DNA of 7,299 bases from positions 1 to 7,299 of the forward strand of contig JAEYTM010000081.1 of assembly GCA_023434015.1 (NCBI GenBank), written 5' to 3'. The translations under genes and the position numbers were made by a program. Origin of the DNA: Pseudomonadota bacterium (GTDB lineage: Bacteria > Pseudomonadota > Alphaproteobacteria > Caulobacterales > Caulobacteraceae). This document shows positions 4,392 to 7,299 of this stretch, piece after piece (positions within the stretch are counted from its first letter, which is position 1; each line of letters begins with the position of its first letter). The notes under the pieces were generated by a model. The model saw nothing but the letters and a program-made list of their open reading frames with translations, was not told the DNA's origin and made no database searches.

Positions 4392-6494
4392 CTACCAGAT
4401 CAGCACGCGGTCGGCGGGCGCCAGGTAGAGCGCCTGGCCCGGCTGCACCTGGAAGGCGGGGTACCAGGCGTCGAGGTTGCGCACCGTCTGGGCGCGGTAC
4501 GGGCCCGGGGAGTGCACGCCGGTGACCACGGCGCGGCGCAGGGTGGCCTCGCGGTACTTGGAGCGGTAGTTTTGCGCCCATCCGAGGAAGAAGCGCTGGT
4601 CAGCGGTAAAGCCGTCGATGACCGGGGCCGGGCGGCCGTTCAACGACAGCTGGTAGGCGTCATAGGCCGCGGCCAGGCCGGCCACGTCGGCGATGTTCTC
4701 GCCCAGCACCTGCTCGCCATTGAGCTTCAGGTCGGGGAACACCTTATAGGCGCTGTACTGGTCGGCGAGCTGTTTCGCGCGGCTCTTGAACTGCGCCATG
4801 TCCTGCGGCGTCCACCAGTTGCGCAGGTTGCCGTCGGCATCGAACTGGGCGCCCAGGTCGTCGAAGCCATGGCTGACCTCGTGGCCGATGACACCGCCGA
4901 TGGCGCCGTAGTTGATCGCCGCGTCCGCGTTGGGATCGAAGAAGGTCGGCTCCAGGATCGCAGCGGGGAAGATGATCGAGTTCTGGCTGGGCGCGAACAG
5001 GGCGTTGACCGTCTGCGGTGTCATGAACCACTCGCCGCGATCCACCGGCTGACCCAGCTTTGCGACGTTGCGGCGGTATTCGAAAAACTCCGCGCGCTGG
5101 GCGTTGCCGTAGGCGTCGCCGCGGACGATCTGCAGGCCGGTGTAATCCCGCCACCGGTCAGGATAGCCGACGTAGACGCGGAAGTTGGCCAGCTTGGTCT
5201 TGGCCGCCGCCTTGGTCTGCGGCGTCATCCAGTCGATCCGGTCGATCCGGTGCGAGAAAGCGGTGAGGACGTTCTGCGCCATCTCCGCAACCTGAGTCTT
5301 GGCTTCCGGCGAGAAGTGCTTCTCGACGTAGAGCTTTCCGACCGCTTCGCCGAGCGCGCCGCTGGTGTTGTCCACCGCCCGTTTCCAGCGCTCGCGCTGC
5401 TGCGGCGTGCCGGAGAGCGCCTTGCCGTTGAAGGCGAAATGCTCGTCGACGAACGCCTTGGAGAGGTTCGGGGCGCCGCGCTCGACGGCATGGAACGCCA
5501 GATAGTCCTTCCACGCCTGCAGGGGCTCGCTGGCGGTCAGCTTCGAAAGGCCGGCGATGGCGCTGTCCTGCCAGGCGCCGAAGCGCGGCTGGTCGGCGAG
5601 ACCCGCCGCCGCGAGGAAGGCCATCCAATCCAGGCCGGGAGCCCTGCGCGCCAGATCCTCGCGCGTCCAGATCGTGTTGGCGCGTGTGATGTCGGAGGTC
5701 TGGTCGACGGTCCAGTGCGTCCGGGCGATGGCGGTCTCCAGCGCCAGAACCCTGGCGGCGCGGGCCTCGACATCCGCATATCCGGCCAGCCGCAGCATGT
5801 TGGCGATGTGGGCCACGTACTGCGCCCGAAGCTCGACGTAGCGCGGCGCGTCGCCGAGATAATACTCCCGGTCAGGCATCCCGAGTCCGCCCTGCATCAG
5901 ATAGGGCCGGTACTTGGCGGTGTCGTCGAGGTCCTCGGCGACCCAGAGGCCGAAGAGCCGGTCGGTGTAGAAGTCGGTGGCGTTCAGCGCATCCACATCC
6001 GCGCGCAGGCTGGCGCCGAGCTCGCGCGACAGGTCGCTCCGGCTGGCGATGGCGCCGATACGCTCCAGTTCCGGCTTCAGCGGCGCGGCGCCCTTCTGCT
6101 CGATTCCCGCCTCGTCCATGAAGCTCGCGTAGAAGTCGCCGATTTTACGCGCTTCCGACCCCTCCGGCGCGGGCGAACTGGCCGCCGCCTCGATGATCGC
6201 CTGGGTGCGCTTGGCGGCCGTCTCGGCGATGACCGCGAAGGAGGTCAGGTTCGAGCGGTCGGCGGGGATCTCCGTCGCCTTCACCCAGGCGCCGTTGGCG
6301 TAGGAGAAGAAGTCCTCGCCCGGCGCGACCGAGCGGTCCATGGCGCTGAGGTCGTAGCCGAACGGCGGATATTGCGGCGCGGGCGCAGACGCCGCCTCGG
6401 CGACATTGGCCGGCGGCGGGGGACTGGCGGTGGCGCAGCCGCTCAGCAGAGCCGCGACAGAGACGGCCACGAACCAGGACGGGCGGACAATCAT
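4392..6494 (-). CDS. M13-family (neprilysin-like) zinc metallopeptidase, predicted lipoprotein
   Basis: A full-length 700-residue M13 peptidase. Residues 1-20 are a lipoprotein signal peptide with lipobox LLSGC and acyl-accepting Cys20. Ala21 follows rather than an Asp retention signal, so outer-membrane anchoring facing the periplasm is likely. A Pro/Ala-rich linker (about 21-45) leads into the M13 N-terminal domain (about 55-430). The catalytic domain has HEVSH at 538-542 (zinc ligands His538 and His542, catalytic Glu539) and GENIAD with third ligand Glu599. VHSPGPYR at 660-667 has His661 and Arg667 at the places of neprilysin His711 and Arg717. The substrate-binding NAYY motif reads NALF at 497-500, exactly 41 residues before the first zinc histidine as in neprilysin. 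The C-terminal Trp of the family is kept. Start ATG 6494 has GGGAG about 9 bases upstream. Such enzymes cut short peptides; the substrate is unknown. Confidence 0.96.
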   Translation of the reverse strand: MIVRPSWFVAVSVAALLSGCATASPPPPANVAEAASAPAPQYPPFGYDLSAMDRSVAPGEDFFSYANGAWVKATEIPADRSNLTSFAVIAETAAKRTQAIIEAAASSPAPEGSEARKIGDFYASFMDEAGIEQKGAAPLKPELERIGAIASRSDLSRELGASLRADVDALNATDFYTDRLFGLWVAEDLDDTAKYRPYLMQGGLGMPDREYYLGDAPRYVELRAQYVAHIANMLRLAGYADVEARAARVLALETAIARTHWTVDQTSDITRANTIWTREDLARRAPGLDWMAFLAAAGLADQPRFGAWQDSAIAGLSKLTASEPLQAWKDYLAFHAVERGAPNLSKAFVDEHFAFNGKALSGTPQQRERWKRAVDNTSGALGEAVGKLYVEKHFSPEAKTQVAEMAQNVLTAFSHRIDRIDWMTPQTKAAAKTKLANFRVYVGYPDRWRDYTGLQIVRGDAYGNAQRAEFFEYRRNVAKLGQPVDRGEWFMTPQTVNALFAPSQNSIIFPAAILEPTFFDPNADAAINYGAIGGVIGHEVSHGFDDLGAQFDADGNLRNWWTPQDMAQFKSRAKQLADQYSAYKVFPDLKLNGEQVLGENIADVAGLAAAYDAYQLSLNGRPAPVIDGFTADQRFFLGWAQNYRSKYREATLRRAVVTGVHSPGPYRAQTVRNLDAWYPAFQVQPGQALYLAPADRVLIW

Positions 6495-6515
6495 GCGAAA
6501 AGGCTCCCTGGCGCG

Positions 6516-6527
6516 GCGCGGCCGCGC
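6516..6527. repeat. 12-bp perfect GC palindrome in the leader of the M13 peptidase gene
   Basis: GCGCGGCCGCGC at 6516-6527 is its own reverse complement. It lies 22 bases upstream of the peptidase start codon in the 86-base gap after the NnrD stop. It could be a protein-binding site or form a small 4-bp hairpin in the peptidase mRNA. In DNA this rich in CG steps such palindromes also arise by chance. No convincing promoter or terminator was found in the remainder of 6495-6580. Confidence 0.25.
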
Positions 6528-6580
6528 ATGTTTGGCACGTCATACACCCGGGAAGCGTTCTGGCGAGCCTTAAGCCTTTG

Positions 6581-7299
6581 TCATTTTGCCGGATCGTTCT
6601 CCAAACCGTCGAGAACCGGGGCAATTTCTTCCAGCAGCTCGCGAGCCAGGAAACCCAGGCGCCCGATCCGGCGGCTGAGCCGCAGCCCCGCCTGGCCGTG
6701 CAGATAGACGCCCCACACGGTGGCCTGGGCCAGGGAGGCGCCGCGGGCGAGCAAGCCGGTGATCACCCCCGCCAGCACGTCGCCCGAACCCGAGGTCGCC
6801 AGGCCGACGGCGTCGCTGTCGTGGCGCCAGGCCGATCCCTCCGGGGTCACGACAAAGGTGACCGCCCCTTTTAACGCGATCACCGCCTGAAGCCGTGCGG
6901 CCGCCTCCCGCGCGGCGCCGAGCGGATCGGCCTCCACCGCCGCCTTGGGGCGATCGAGCATGGCGGCCATCTCTCCGGCGTGCGGGGTCAGCACAAGCCG
7001 GCCGCCCTTGGCCCGTGCGCGGGCGGGATCGGCGGTCAGGCCGACCATCGCGGCGGCGTCGGCCACCATCGCGGGCACTTCGGCCTCGGCCATCCGCAGG
7101 GCGAGTTCTCCGGCCAGGGCCTCGTTGAGCATCCCCGGCCCGATCACCGCCGCGTCGCAACCGGCCAGGGCGACCGCCAGGTCGCTGGTCGCCTCGGCGG
7201 CGAGTTCCCCGCCCTGCGTCTCCGCCGCCGGGATCACCCGCGCCTCCGGCAAGGCCAGGGCCAGGGGTACGGCCAGGCTGCGCGGCGCCCCGACCTGCA
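6581..7299 (-). CDS. nnrD: ADP/ATP-dependent NAD(P)H-hydrate dehydratase (NnrD/YjeF C-terminal domain); 5' end beyond window
   Basis: The frame is open from the window edge at 7299 to TGA at 6581-6583, giving about 239 residues of the C-terminal part of a ribokinase-like (YjeF C-terminal) protein. NnrD dehydrates the damaged hydrates NADHX and NADPHX back to NADH and NADPH at the expense of ADP or ATP, working with the epimerase NnrE. Visible motifs are VGAPRSLAV near the left edge of the fragment, AAVIGPGM, LTPHAGEM, an LKG segment before TFVVTPEG, and GLATSGSGDVLAG, whose GSGD is encoded at 6779-6790 and holds the catalytic Asp. A TTG at 7252-7250 could serve as a start, but the frame and family resemblance continue beyond it, so the true start is outside the window. 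Whether an NnrE domain is fused upstream, as is common in bacteria, cannot be seen. It lies 86 bases upstream of the peptidase gene on the same strand. Confidence 0.9.
   Translation of the reverse strand, partial: QVGAPRSLAVPLALALPEARVIPAAETQGGELAAEATSDLAVALAGCDAAVIGPGMLNEALAGELALRMAEAEVPAMVADAAAMVGLTADPARARAKGGRLVLTPHAGEMAAMLDRPKAAVEADPLGAAREAAARLQAVIALKGAVTFVVTPEGSAWRHDSDAVGLATSGSGDVLAGVITGLLARGASLAQATVWGVYLHGQAGLRLSRRIGRLGFLARELLEEIAPVLDGLENDPAK

Noticed and set aside
4387..4581. In-frame N-terminal extension of the RNA methyltransferase to 4581
   Set aside because: It would lie wholly within the M13 peptidase coding sequence, its residues are Pro/Arg-rich, and the SpoU-type protein begins naturally at GTG 4386.
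5232..5249. Tandem 9-bp repeat (GTCGATCCG twice) in the peptidase gene
   Set aside because: It encodes Arg-Ile-Asp twice within a region where M13 proteins normally have a similar RIxxLDWM-type sequence of the same length, so it is not an insertion and only two copies exist.
6495..6580. A promoter for the M13 peptidase gene (a TATGAC-like element on the minus strand)
   Set aside because: No -35 element at a suitable distance was found, and the match is weak; cotranscription with the NnrD gene is equally possible.
4512..6707. A 731-codon open frame on the plus strand lying antisense across almost the whole M13 peptidase gene
   Set aside because: It is longer than the real gene, but its translation is low-complexity Arg/Gly/Ala/Val-rich with no recognisable motif. 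Long antisense frames are routine in GC-rich DNA where stop codons are rare. The minus-strand frame carries all the M13 motifs.

Overview
This is a GC-rich (roughly two-thirds G+C or more by eye), densely coded chromosomal window. Its protein families and codon use look like an alphaproteobacterium, most probably of the Caulobacterales (Caulobacter / Phenylobacterium type). That placement rests on general resemblance, not on a search. I see no tRNA, rRNA, CRISPR array, insertion sequence, phage gene or attachment site. No intergenic stretch is longer than about 105 bases. The window reads as ordinary core or near-core chromosome, with one small accessory-type module in the middle.

Left part (1-1143): a ThiO-like FAD-dependent amine oxidase runs leftward off the window. 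It diverges from a stand-alone CinA C-terminal-domain protein (PncC-type nicotinamide-nucleotide amidase fold). The 81-base gap between them carries short, mutually exclusive hairpins directly in front of the cinA-type start codon.

Middle (1140-3583): a LysR-family regulator on the minus strand diverges from a two-gene plus-strand unit. That unit encodes an NADPH-dependent FMN/quinone reductase and a DODA/LigB-type extradiol ring-cleavage dioxygenase. The 103-base divergent promoter region contains a clean inverted repeat with T-N11-A geometry, a good candidate LysR operator. It also contains a plausible sigma-70-like promoter for the regulator. The likely theme, by inference, is sensing and detoxification of quinones or catechols.

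Right part (3580-7299, all minus strand): in transcription order these are the 3' part of an ADP/ATP-dependent NAD(P)H-hydrate dehydratase (NnrD, metabolite repair), an M13 (neprilysin-like) zinc metallopeptidase made as a lipoprotein, and a SpoU/TrmH-type RNA 2'-O-methyltransferase. The methyltransferase starts with GTG five bases after the peptidase stop codon.

Both convergent gene pairs end in the same way: their stop codons overlap in a shared CTAA tetranucleotide, leaving no room for an intergenic terminator. I found no convincing new biological system. The points most worth checking are the LysR operator with its two-gene target, the hairpin leader of the CinA-like gene, and motif departures in the CinA-like protein and the M13 peptidase.
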